From the NCBI GenBank assembly GCA_913045935.1, contig CAJWSY010000009.1, positions 1 to 37,599 on the forward strand: 37,599 nucleotides of DNA, written 5' to 3'. The DNA is from an uncultured Chloroflexota bacterium. Lineage in GTDB: Bacteria > Chloroflexota > Dehalococcoidia > Lucifugimonadales > GCA-002694895. Of the stretch, positions 17,683-26,970 are shown piece after piece. Each line of letters starts with the position of its first letter. Within the stretch, counting starts at the first letter, position 1. Both the position numbers and the translations under genes were made by a program. Below the pieces are notes generated by a model. That model was not told the origin of the DNA. It made no database searches and was given only the letters and a program-made list of their open reading frames with translations.

Positions 17683-18699
17683 TTACGGATCCTTTTGAAT
17701 TGGTGGAACTATAGTTTTTCTATGTTCCATGTCCTTAATGAACAATTTGTCTGCGCCTTCTTTTTTAGCTATATCTATTGGTAAGTCATCAAATTTTATT
17801 CCTCTTCTGCTATATTCAAAGAGTAGATAATTGTGATATTCGTATCTGTCCCATGATATCGTTTCATCATTTCCTATGTCCCAATCTCCTAATTTTGAAC
17901 GCTTAGAAAATTCTTTTTGCGGTTCGTTAAATCCATGTTTCTCCCAATCTTGGTGAGTTAAATAGGTATCTATTAACATTTCTTCTATAAAAAACTCTTG
18001 GTGTATTGAGTGGTCCCAAGGGGGCATTGTAATAAATTCACTTGAACTATAGTTATATACGATTATTTCTTGTTCTTCTCTATCATTTAAATATGCTACA
18101 GCCTTTGGTTTGTCTCCTTTTTTTGCAGGATACGGGGTATTTTTATGTACTTCTAATTCCAATACTTTAGATTTTTTATTTTTAGCGAATCTTGTAGAAA
18201 ACCATTTTGCTTTTTCTTCTGACAAAGTCCACGACAACCCTTCGTCATAAGCAATATTTTCCGTGTCAGTTTCGGTAATTCCTCTGTAGACTGTAAACTT
18301 GTCAGGTAGGTTGTTGAATACTTCTAATTCTTCATTACTCATCATGAAATACATATCACTGTCTCTACATATAATAGCCGGATCTTCTTCTGCATAGTAA
18401 GGACTGGGCCTCATAAATGTATAAAAAGAGTCAAGAATGTGCTTGGAAGGTGATTCAGTCATTTGCCAAATATTAGCTATCATTGAATACCAATGAGCAT
18501 TTGTGATTTCTTCAATTCCAAACCTTTTTAAATTGTAATAATCTACAATTTCTTTAGATACTGTTTTGTCATCTACATATAATTTGTATATATGGAACCA
18601 GTCCTTAGGATAAGCAAGTTTACCGTCAAATATAGTTAAAGCAAGTTGAGATCCTTGTGCGTATATTTTCTTTCTTTTTTTTAAATCCATCGAGCTCAA
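17683..18699 (-). CDS. Uncharacterised protein with predicted R-S-E class ADP-ribosyltransferase-like core
   Basis: FTVYRGI ... GLSWTLSEEKAKWFSTRFAKNKKSKVLELEV ... AYLNDREEQEIIVYN: ordered Arg, S-T/S-W-F-S and ExE-type elements. Confidence 0.55.
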   Translation of the reverse strand: MSSMDLKKRKKIYAQGSQLALTIFDGKLAYPKDWFHIYKLYVDDKTVSKEIVDYYNLKRFGIEEITNAHWYSMIANIWQMTESPSKHILDSFYTFMRPSPYYAEEDPAIICRDSDMYFMMSNEELEVFNNLPDKFTVYRGITETDTENIAYDEGLSWTLSEEKAKWFSTRFAKNKKSKVLELEVHKNTPYPAKKGDKPKAVAYLNDREEQEIIVYNYSSSEFITMPPWDHSIHQEFFIEEMLIDTYLTHQDWEKHGFNEPQKEFSKRSKLGDWDIGNDETISWDRYEYHNYLLFEYSRRGIKFDDLPIDIAKKEGADKLFIKDMEHRKTIVPPIQKDP

Positions 18700-18731
18700 T
18701 AGTTTTAATTTAATAGTAGTAGGTGTGATTT

Positions 18732-19637
18732 TTAAGCTTTTTTACTTAAGTATACAATACCGATTATAAGGATTAAAAAGAAGATTGATATGAAAGACAT
18801 GCTTTCATCAAGAAATACTACTGAGAAGAAGAAGGTAAAAAACGGTCTGAAAAGGTCAGTTTGGCTGACTCGCGCTACACCACCTTTTCCAAGACCTTCA
18901 TAAAAGAAAAAGAATCCGATTAGGTTGTTAAACAGGCATAAAAAAGCAAATAAAAATATTGTAGTTATAGAATCACTGGCAACTTGCGTTAAATGGTTAA
19001 AATCAAAATTAAGTAAAGTTAACGGGAAAACTATTGGAAGACTAATAACAAGAGCCCAACAAATTACTTTCCATCCACTCATTGTCTTCCCGAGTATTCC
19101 TCCTTGAGAATAACCCATACCACCTATCACTACACAACCAAGTAGAGCAAAATCTCCAAAACCGATATCTGTAATTGATGACTCATTAGTGAGAATTCTG
19201 AATATTGTCACAGTAATAAATCCAATTATAGCTATTATCCAAAATCTATTTGATGGTTTTTCGTCTGATAAAATACCTGCGAATATAGCAACTGATAACG
19301 GGACGGCAGCTAATACAATTCCTCCATTCCCTGCAGGTATTGTTTGCATAGCTACAGCAGTGAATATTGGAAATGCAAATACAACTCCAATTGCTGTAAT
19401 TATTAATTTATTTATATCAGATCGGGTAGGGAGGTTTTCTTTTTTGAATTGACCTTTTATTAGAAGAATAAATACTGATGCTATACCAGCCAAAAATCCT
19501 CTTCCAAAACCAATTTCTAATGATGAAAATTCTGCTTGCGTAAGATGCCGGGTTATCGGAAGAGTAAGTGCAAAAATTAGTACTCCAATAAATCCTAATA
19601 GAAAGGCATAATTTTCTCTTGTGAAGTACTTTTGCAT
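18732..19637 (-). CDS. EamA/DMT-superfamily transporter
   Basis: About 10 hydrophobic segments; IPAGNGGIVLAAVPLSVAIFAGILSDEKPSNRFW ... LFNNLIGFFFFYEGLGKGGVARVSQTDLFRPFFTFFFSVVFLDE. Confidence 0.88.
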   Translation of the reverse strand: MQKYFTRENYAFLLGFIGVLIFALTLPITRHLTQAEFSSLEIGFGRGFLAGIASVFILLIKGQFKKENLPTRSDINKLIITAIGVVFAFPIFTAVAMQTIPAGNGGIVLAAVPLSVAIFAGILSDEKPSNRFWIIAIIGFITVTIFRILTNESSITDIGFGDFALLGCVVIGGMGYSQGGILGKTMSGWKVICWALVISLPIVFPLTLLNFDFNHLTQVASDSITTIFLFAFLCLFNNLIGFFFFYEGLGKGGVARVSQTDLFRPFFTFFFSVVFLDESMSFISIFFLILIIGIVYLSKKA

Positions 19638-19700
19638 TTGTTTGGGAAATAAGAATATAATTAATCTGAATTATGTTAACACATCAAAGGATACAATGAT

Positions 19701-20057
19701 ATGAGTACTATATTTAGCAACATACCTGAAGACAAATGGATTATGAATAACGATAAAGCTTTTGCTATACTTGATATTTATCCTGCCTCAGATGGTCATA
19801 CTTTAGTTATTCCAAAAAGAGAAATAGAGACATTCTTTGAATTGTCTGATGAAGAACTTGTAGCAATTAAAGAGTTAATAGTTAGTAGAAAAGAAGAAAT
19901 TATTCAGGAAGATTCTACTGTTGAAGGTTTTAATATATTCATTAATAACGGAAAAGTTGCAGGTCAAACCGTATTCCATCTTCATTTTCATTTGATACCC
20001 AGAAGGCAAGGAGATAATGCGTGGGAAAATTATTTCCAAAATTTACGAAGAGCCTAA
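19701..20057 (+). CDS. HIT-family protein
   Basis: YPASDGHTLVIPKREIETFFEL...NNGKVAGQTVFHLHFHLIPR (HIT triad HLHFH). Confidence 0.93.
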   Translation: MSTIFSNIPEDKWIMNNDKAFAILDIYPASDGHTLVIPKREIETFFELSDEELVAIKELIVSRKEEIIQEDSTVEGFNIFINNGKVAGQTVFHLHFHLIPRRQGDNAWENYFQNLRRA

Positions 20058-20070
20058 GAGTATTTTTTAT

Positions 20071-20145
20071 TGGCTCCGCAGGTTGGATTCGAACCAACGA
20101 CCGATCGGTTAACAGCCGATTGCTCTACCACTGAGCTACTGCGGA
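20071..20145 (-). tRNA. tRNA-Asn (GTT), CCA encoded
   Basis: Minus strand TCCGCAG-TA-GCTCAGTGGTAGAGC-A-ATCGG-CTGTTAA-CCGAT-CGGTC-GTTGG-TTCGAAT-CCAAC-CTGCGGA-G-CCA folds as a full cloverleaf. Confidence 0.97.
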
Positions 20146-20191
20146 AAGTTGAAAGTAAAAAAATTATAACACTAAAGAAAAATAATGTGAA

Positions 20192-22645
20192 TTATGAAGA
20201 CGTTGTTTTAGATTTACTTTTTGTGTTTTGTTTTTTAAAATCTAATTTTCCACTCTTTACATTAATTTTCAATGAATCATTTTTTGATATTTCTTTAGAA
20301 ATAATCATGGATGATATTTCATTTTCTATTTTTCTTTGAATCAATCTTTTTAGAGGTCTTGCTCCAAATTCTTCATCATAACCTTCATTGATCAGTAATT
20401 CCTTAGCTTTTTCAGAAAGATCAATTTGTATATTTTTTTCATCTAGCCTAATTTGGATGTCTTTGATAATTATGTCTGTAATAAGCTTTAATTCATCTTT
20501 GTTAAGTTTTTCAAAGACAATAATTTCGTCAATCCTGTTAATGAATTCGGGTCTAAATGAATTTTTCAGTGCTTTATCTATTGATGATCTTTGTTTAACA
20601 GCTTCTTTATCACTTAGATTTTGAACAAAACCAAAATTATTAGTTATATTATCTGCAGTAATTAAATTACTAGTCATTATAATTATTGTATTAGTGAAAT
20701 CTACCGTTCTCCCATGCCCGTCAGTCAATCGACCATCATCAAGTATTTGAAGTAATATATTAAATATATCTGGGTGAGCTTTTTCAATTTCATCAAAAAG
20801 TATTACCCTGTATGGCCTTCTTCTTACACTTTCAGTTAATTGTCCTCCTTCGTCAAATCCTACATATCCTGGAGGAGAACCTATCAGTCGTGATACGCTA
20901 TGTTTTTCTATATATTCAGACATATCTACTCTAATCATGTTTGATTCATCATCAAACATAAATTCTGACAAAGCTTTTGCTAATTCAGTTTTCCCTACTC
21001 CGGTAGGTCCCATGAATAGAAAACTCCCTATGGGTTTTGAAGGATCTTTTAAACCAGCCCTTGACCTTCTTAAGGCGTCGGATATTGATTTTACAGCGTT
21101 ATTTTGCCCTATTACTCTTTTATGTAGATGTTGTTCTATTTCCATAAGTTTTTTAGATTCGTCATTTAAAAGATTATTAACAGGAATTCCTGTCCACAAT
21201 GAAACAGTGGTAGCTATATCTTCTGGCTTTAGGATTATTTTTTTTGTTTCTTTAGATTCTAGTTTTACATCCTTAAGTTCTTGTTCAATTTTTTTCCTTT
21301 TTTCTTTTAACTCATCGGCAAGTTTATAATCTTCTGATTTAGATGCTTCATATTCTTGTTGTTTTAGATCCGAAACCTCTTGTTGTTTTTCTGATATATC
21401 TAAGTTTATATCGTCTTCTTTATTTTCAATTCTTAATCTTGCAGATGTTTCGTCAATTAGATCAACGGCTTTGTCAGGTAAAAGTCTACCACTTATATAC
21501 CTTTGACCTAATTTTACTGCAGCATTTAAAGAATTATTTTCTATTTTCACATTATGATGTTCTTCAAGTCTGGGTTTTAAAGAAGCCAACATTTCCACGG
21601 CTAATTCGTTAGGTGGTTCATTGATAATTACTGGTTGAAATCTTCTCTCAAGTGCTCCGTCTTTTTCAATGTATTTTTTGTATTCAGCCTCTGTTGTTGC
21701 TCCCATGCATTGTAATTCACCTCTTGATAGAGCTGGTTTCATCAAATTACTTGCATCTATAGCTCCTTCTGCAGATCCCGCACCTACTACAGTGTGTAAC
21801 TCGTCTATGAATAAAATCACTTCCCCGTTAGACGATTTGATTTCATCCATTACAGCTTTTAATCTTTCTTCAAATTCGCCCCTAAATTTACTTCCAGCAA
21901 TTAATGCTCCCATATCAAGAGCTAATATTTTTTTGTTTTTTAGAACTTTAGGAACATCATTTTTTACTATTTTTTGTGCCAAGGCTTCAGCTATTGCTGT
22001 TTTACCTACACCAGGACCACCAATTAAAACAGGGTTATTTTTAGTTCTTCTGATAAGTGTTTGAATTACCCTGGAAATTTCATTCTCTCTGCCTGTTACA
22101 GGATCTAACTTACCTCTTGAAGCTAAATTTGTGAGGTCAGTTGTATACCTTCCCAGAGATTGATACTTCTGTTCGGCGTTTTCATCTTGTACTCTGTGAC
22201 CTCCACGAATTTTCTGTAAAGCTCTGTATACTTTTTCGATTTCTATATTAAATTCTCTAAATAATCGGACTACTAATCCTTGTTGTTCTTGGCATAGCCC
22301 AATTAGAAAATGCTCTGTACTGATGAAATCATCTTGCAATCTTTTACTTTCAGATTTAGATCTTTCTAATAAAGCTTCTAGTCTTGGAGAAGCATAAACC
22401 TGAGATGAAGGATATCTCATACCAATAGTGGCTTCCATGGCAGATACCAACCTGTTTCTTAATGATTTGCTTGCTGTGTTTAATTCTTGAAATATTAACA
22501 TAGGAACACCTTTTTCATGTTCTAGTAATGCCAGAAGTATGTGTTCAGGGTCCCATTGACTATGTTTATATTTCCACATAAGCTCCTGAGACAGATGTAA
22601 AACTGCCTGAGCTTCTTTAGTAAAGTCTGATTCTTTGAAAACCAT
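20192..22645 (-). CDS. clpC: ClpC-type AAA+ unfoldase (double Walker A, UVR-like middle region)
   Basis: [36 protein letters not shown]-terminal Clp repeat, [25 protein letters not shown]. Confidence 0.9.
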   Translation of the reverse strand: MVFKESDFTKEAQAVLHLSQELMWKYKHSQWDPEHILLALLEHEKGVPMLIFQELNTASKSLRNRLVSAMEATIGMRYPSSQVYASPRLEALLERSKSESKRLQDDFISTEHFLIGLCQEQQGLVVRLFREFNIEIEKVYRALQKIRGGHRVQDENAEQKYQSLGRYTTDLTNLASRGKLDPVTGRENEISRVIQTLIRRTKNNPVLIGGPGVGKTAIAEALAQKIVKNDVPKVLKNKKILALDMGALIAGSKFRGEFEERLKAVMDEIKSSNGEVILFIDELHTVVGAGSAEGAIDASNLMKPALSRGELQCMGATTEAEYKKYIEKDGALERRFQPVIINEPPNELAVEMLASLKPRLEEHHNVKIENNSLNAAVKLGQRYISGRLLPDKAVDLIDETSARLRIENKEDDINLDISEKQQEVSDLKQQEYEASKSEDYKLADELKEKRKKIEQELKDVKLESKETKKIILKPEDIATTVSLWTGIPVNNLLNDESKKLMEIEQHLHKRVIGQNNAVKSISDALRRSRAGLKDPSKPIGSFLFMGPTGVGKTELAKALSEFMFDDESNMIRVDMSEYIEKHSVSRLIGSPPGYVGFDEGGQLTESVRRRPYRVILFDEIEKAHPDIFNILLQILDDGRLTDGHGRTVDFTNTIIIMTSNLITADNITNNFGFVQNLSDKEAVKQRSSIDKALKNSFRPEFINRIDEIIVFEKLNKDELKLITDIIIKDIQIRLDEKNIQIDLSEKAKELLINEGYDEEFGARPLKRLIQRKIENEISSMIISKEISKNDSLKINVKSGKLDFKKQNTKSKSKTTSS

Positions 22646-22684
22646 TAATATCCTCTAATTTTTAATATAAAAGTTATTATAAAA

Positions 22685-22713
22685 AGAATACGTTATTATG
22701 ACTCTTTTGTCAA
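22685..22713 (-). promoter_or_regulatory. Putative sigma70 promoter for clpC
   Basis: Minus strand TTGACA (22708-22713), 17-nt spacer, TATTCT (22685-22690). Confidence 0.55.
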
Positions 22714-22777
22714 TATCTTTCTTGATACAAAGTGACTCAAGGTTACATTTGTTATTAATATTTTATAGAATAGAAAT

Positions 22778-23425
22778 ATGATTATTGATTTACATTGCCA
22801 CTCAGTACATTCTGATGATTCATTATTATCTTTTGAAGAAATTGCACGACAATCTAAAGAAAGAGGTATAGATGGAGTATGTATAACTGATCACGAAACA
22901 TTTATTGATAGTAATGCGCTAGAGGAACTAGAGTCGATATCAAACAAAATTAATATTCGAATATTCGAAGGTGCAGAAATTAACACGGATGTTGGGCATA
23001 TAATTACTTTTGGAATTAAAGAATATAAATTTGGAATGCATAATTTAAAATTTCTTTACGAACAAGTTGCAATAAACAAAGGAGCAATGATTTGGGCTCA
23101 TCCATATAGAAGAATAATTAATGATAATGAAACTATGACCCCGGAAGAATTCCAAAAAAGACTTGATCAAACCGCTAAATCAGAGATATTTAAATATGTT
23201 GATGCAATTGAAGTAAACAACGGAAGAGGTAGCGATTTTCAAAATCATTTTTCAAAAAAATTAGCACAATTAACTAGATCTAAAATGACAGGTGCAAGTG
23301 ATTGTCATCTTACTAAGGATATTGGAACTTGGGCAACAGAATTTGAAACAGATGATATTGATAATACAATTCAATTGATTTATGAAATTAAAAAAGGAAA
23401 ATATAAACCTTTGAAAATTAATTAG
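22778..23425 (+). CDS. PHP-domain metal-dependent phosphoesterase
   Basis: MIIDLHCHSVHSDDSLLSFEEIARQSKERGIDGVCITDHETF ... GASDCH. Confidence 0.9.
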   Translation: MIIDLHCHSVHSDDSLLSFEEIARQSKERGIDGVCITDHETFIDSNALEELESISNKINIRIFEGAEINTDVGHIITFGIKEYKFGMHNLKFLYEQVAINKGAMIWAHPYRRIINDNETMTPEEFQKRLDQTAKSEIFKYVDAIEVNNGRGSDFQNHFSKKLAQLTRSKMTGASDCHLTKDIGTWATEFETDDIDNTIQLIYEIKKGKYKPLKIN

Positions 23426-24444
23426 TTTTGTATATATTCTCTGAAGCTGTCTGAATAAACAAATAACGCTGGAGTTCCACCTGTGTGTATAAATACTACG
23501 GCTTTAGATTTATCAAAATATCCTTTTTTAATAAGATCTACCATTCCAGCAAATGCTTTTCCTGAATATACAGGATCAAGAATAATTCCTTCTTTTCTTG
23601 CTAATAATTTTACTGCTTCTATCATTTCTTCTGAAGGAATCCCGTATCCTTCACCAATGTAGTTATCATTAAATATGATATCTTTTTCCTCGTATGATAA
23701 GCCTAATTCATAGTAATCAGATGTTTGATTGCACAGGTCTTTTAATTTTGGAATTACTATTGTGGCATCAGAGCTAATTGCCATGCCCACTGTCTGAATT
23801 CCAGATTTTTCTACATCTGCTCCAAGTATCATTCCTGTTTGAGTTCCTCCACTTCCAGAAGCCGCTACCATACTACCTATTTCTATTCCCATTTCATTTG
23901 CTTGAGCTATTAATTCCATTGTCATAGAAATATATCCCAGGCTACCTATTGAGTTACTTCCTCCTACAGGAATGTAGTAAGGATTTTTACCTTTAGTTTT
24001 AAGATCAGCCATTAAATTTTCTATGGTTTCTTCCATAGATAGCTTGCCTCCTTGATCTAAGGCTTCATTATCTTCTTCAAGAAGTACTAATTTTGCTCCT
24101 AATAATTCATCTAAAAACAAATTTCCATTATATTCTTTAGACCAAGATGGTTTTGCAACGATTATACATTCCATCCCAAATTTAGTAGCTGCGGCAGCTG
24201 TCTGCCTGCAATGATTTGACTGAACAGCACCAGCAGTTATAATAACATCAGCTTTATTTTTCAAAGCATCTCCTATCAAAAATTCAAGTTTCCGTGATTT
24301 ATTTCCACCAAATGCTAATCCTGTACAATCATCTCGCTTTATATATATATCCGGCCCATCCAAATGTTGAGTTAAGTTCTCTAAATACTCTAATGGTGTA
24401 GGTGAGTGAATCAGTTTGACTCTTGGGTATTTTGATAATTGCAT
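23422..24444 (-). CDS. D-cysteine desulfhydrase / ACC deaminase family PLP enzyme
   Basis: PTPLEYLENLTQHLDGPDIYIKRDDCTGLAFGGNKSRKLEFLIGDAL...TAGAVQSNHCRQTAAAA. Confidence 0.88.
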   Translation of the reverse strand: MQLSKYPRVKLIHSPTPLEYLENLTQHLDGPDIYIKRDDCTGLAFGGNKSRKLEFLIGDALKNKADVIITAGAVQSNHCRQTAAAATKFGMECIIVAKPSWSKEYNGNLFLDELLGAKLVLLEEDNEALDQGGKLSMEETIENLMADLKTKGKNPYYIPVGGSNSIGSLGYISMTMELIAQANEMGIEIGSMVAASGSGGTQTGMILGADVEKSGIQTVGMAISSDATIVIPKLKDLCNQTSDYYELGLSYEEKDIIFNDNYIGEGYGIPSEEMIEAVKLLARKEGIILDPVYSGKAFAGMVDLIKKGYFDKSKAVVFIHTGGTPALFVYSDSFREYIQN

Positions 24445-24454
24445 TTTTCCGCCT

Positions 24455-25399
24455 TTATATTGTTTTTGTGAATTTAGAAGTTAGTGAATAAATAATATTT
24501 TCATCATTAATTGACTCTGTTTTAAACCTTAAATCTTCTTCTAGTAATATAGTACTAAGATTTTTGATTCTTTCAATACTTATTTGTTTTGACATTGTTA
24601 TGGATTTATTTAACACGAAAGACGGCAATTTGAGTCTTTGATTAATTTTATTAATTGTTTGGCCATTATCCAATCCACTTTTAATAGCTGCAAGAATTTT
24701 TAATTGCCTTGTTATCATTGAAACTAAATAAGGGAATCCGGATCCTGAAGAAATAAAATTTCTAATTTGAAAATACAAACGATGTTCATTTTGCATAATC
24801 AAATCATCTACAAGGTTGAAAATTTTAAATTGGTGGGAATTACTGCTTGTATGTTTTTTTACATCATCAATGTTTATATTTGATTTTTTGTCTGATAAAA
24901 GTGAAAGTTTGAAAATCTCATTACTAAGGCTAAGACTATCAAAATCATTAATTTCAGACATATATTTTGCTGCTGTATATTCCAAATTCAAATTATGATT
25001 ATTTGCAATTTTTTGAATCCATGATATTTCTTCATTGGGATTTATTGGGTTGTCAAATTTTTTAATTTCAAATTGTTTAAATATGTATGTTTTTTGAAAT
25101 GATTTACTTGGATTTCCATCTATATCTACAATAATATTATTTTTTGGATTATTGTATGAAGCAATTAATTGATCAAGTTTTTTAGTCTCTTCTGAACTTT
25201 TGATTTTATCTAAAGTTCTTATAACAATATTTTTTTCTTTTTGAAACATATCAAATGATCCGATTTCATTTGATAATTTTTGATAATCAATATCTTCTAG
25301 AAAATACAAAGAATAATCTAATTCGTTTTTTTCAGATAATAATTGTTTTCTATAAATGCTTTTATCGTAAAGATTTTCACCAAAAATCAGCAAGTTCAT
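24455..25399 (-). CDS. holA: DNA polymerase III delta subunit
   Basis: FDMFQKEKNIVIRTLDKI...LKSFQKTYIFKQFEIKKFDNP; HolA-like size and C-terminal SxLxxRQLKxLAAIKSGLDNGQ. Confidence 0.75.
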   Translation of the reverse strand: MNLLIFGENLYDKSIYRKQLLSEKNELDYSLYFLEDIDYQKLSNEIGSFDMFQKEKNIVIRTLDKIKSSEETKKLDQLIASYNNPKNNIIVDIDGNPSKSFQKTYIFKQFEIKKFDNPINPNEEISWIQKIANNHNLNLEYTAAKYMSEINDFDSLSLSNEIFKLSLLSDKKSNINIDDVKKHTSSNSHQFKIFNLVDDLIMQNEHRLYFQIRNFISSGSGFPYLVSMITRQLKILAAIKSGLDNGQTINKINQRLKLPSFVLNKSITMSKQISIERIKNLSTILLEEDLRFKTESINDENIIYSLTSKFTKTI

Positions 25400-25451
25400 T
25401 ATAAGCTCTCCAAGTAAAATTAATGTATACTATTTATAAGGAGAAATCTAT

Positions 25452-25772
25452 ATGTTTTTATTTAGATTGATTAATTCAATAAATTTAATTTGGAAATTGA
25501 TTACTGATAAAAGAGTTCCATTTTTTATAAGAATGGCTTTACCTCTTGCGTTAATCTATACTATTTCTCCTGTCGACTTTCTGCCAGATTTAATCCCATT
25601 TGCAGGACGAATTGACGATATAGTTGCTATAGCAATAGGATTAATGGTTTTATTAAGATTAGCCCCAAAAAAAATTGTCAATGAACATAAAAAAGATCAA
25701 GCTGATGTTATAGATGGAAAATTTCGTGAGGATGACAACAAAAAATCTGACAAACAAAAAGATTCAAAATAA
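25452..25772 (+). CDS. DUF1232 (YkvA-like) membrane protein
   Basis: RVPFFIRMALPLALIYTISPVDFLPDLIPFAGRIDDIVAIAIGLMVLLRLAP. Confidence 0.88.
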   Translation: MFLFRLINSINLIWKLITDKRVPFFIRMALPLALIYTISPVDFLPDLIPFAGRIDDIVAIAIGLMVLLRLAPKKIVNEHKKDQADVIDGKFREDDNKKSDKQKDSK

Positions 25773-26970
25773 TTTTTCAGAATTTGAAAGTATCTATGTT
25801 CACATCCCTTTTTGTGAAATTAAGTGCCCATATTGTGATTTTAATGCCTATTCGAAAATTGACAATCTTACAGAATCTTTGATTGCAGCAATCAAATCAG
25901 AAATACATTTTTGGTCTGTTAAATTCCCTTCAATGAAAATTAAATCAATTTATTTTGGAGGAGGTACGCCATCGTGGATAGATTCTATTTACATATATGA
26001 AATAGTGACTGATTTGAAAAAACATTTTGAATTCAATGAAAATATTGAAATAACTATAGAATGCAATCCAATTGATTTATTAGACACGAAAATTTCTGAT
26101 TATAAGAGTGCAGGAATTAATAGATATAGCGTAGGAATACAAAGTCTAAATAACAAAATTTTGAAATTTATTGGAAGAAATCATAATAGAGAACAAGCTT
26201 TAAAAGGCATCAATAATTTATTAAAGAACAACATCAATAATTTTAGTGTAGATATAATGTACGGAATCCCCAGGCAATCTTATTTAGATATTAAAGATAC
26301 AGTTAATGAATTATTAAAGTTTAATCCTACTCATTTTTCAGCTTATTCATTTACGATTGAGCCAAACACACCTTTTGAAAAATACGTTAGAGAGCGAAAG
26401 ATTAATGAATTAAATGAAGATGAATATATGAAAATTTTCTATCAACTATATGATATTTTAGAAGAAAATGATTATTTTAATTATGAAATATCTAATTGGG
26501 CAAAGCCAAATTATGAAAGCATTCATAATTTGAATTATTGGGATAATAACAAATTTTTAGGTATAGGACCTGGAGCTCATTCTTATATTAATAATTACAG
26601 ATTTCACAACGAAAAATCACCAAAAAAATACATTGCCAAAATAGATGATATTAAATCAAATCCAAGTTCGATTTCATTTTTTGATATTTTAAAAAATAAT
26701 GATTTTATTTTAGATTCAGAAAAAATAGATATTGATACTCAAATTCGGGAATACATGATTTTTTCATTGAGAAAAAATGAAGGATTAAGTTATTCAGAAT
26801 TTCAAAAAGAATTTATGAAATCTCTAGATTCTTATTTAACACCAAAATTTGAAGATTTTATAAATTTAGGAATATTAGAATTGAACGAGAATATTTTCAG
26901 ATTTACAAACAAAGGTAAATTGTTAAGTAATGAAGTGTTTAGAGAAATTTTATATCCGGAGAAAATGTAA
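25714..26970 (+). CDS. hemW: HemW-like radical SAM protein (coproporphyrinogen III oxidase family); true start uncertain
   Basis: SIYVHIPFCEIKCPYCDFNAY, YFGGGTPSW, YSVGIQSLNNKILKFIGRNHN, DIMYGIPRQ. Confidence 0.88.
   Translation: MENFVRMTTKNLTNKKIQNNFSEFESIYVHIPFCEIKCPYCDFNAYSKIDNLTESLIAAIKSEIHFWSVKFPSMKIKSIYFGGGTPSWIDSIYIYEIVTDLKKHFEFNENIEITIECNPIDLLDTKISDYKSAGINRYSVGIQSLNNKILKFIGRNHNREQALKGINNLLKNNINNFSVDIMYGIPRQSYLDIKDTVNELLKFNPTHFSAYSFTIEPNTPFEKYVRERKINELNEDEYMKIFYQLYDILEENDYFNYEISNWAKPNYESIHNLNYWDNNKFLGIGPGAHSYINNYRFHNEKSPKKYIAKIDDIKSNPSSISFFDILKNNDFILDSEKIDIDTQIREYMIFSLRKNEGLSYSEFQKEFMKSLDSYLTPKFEDFINLGILELNENIFRFTNKGKLLSNEVFREILYPEKM

Noticed and set aside
13621-18699. Calling the HerA-NurA cluster a confirmed antiphage system
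   Set aside because: HerA-linked defence systems exist, but nothing mobile surrounds this locus and HerA/NurA/HAS proteins look housekeeping in some phyla; kept as an open hypothesis only.
20070-20339. Plus-strand ORF MAPQVGFEPTTDRLTADCSTTELL...
   Set aside because: It is the antisense of tRNA-Asn; this QVGFEPTTDRLT peptide is a well-known type of false ORF.
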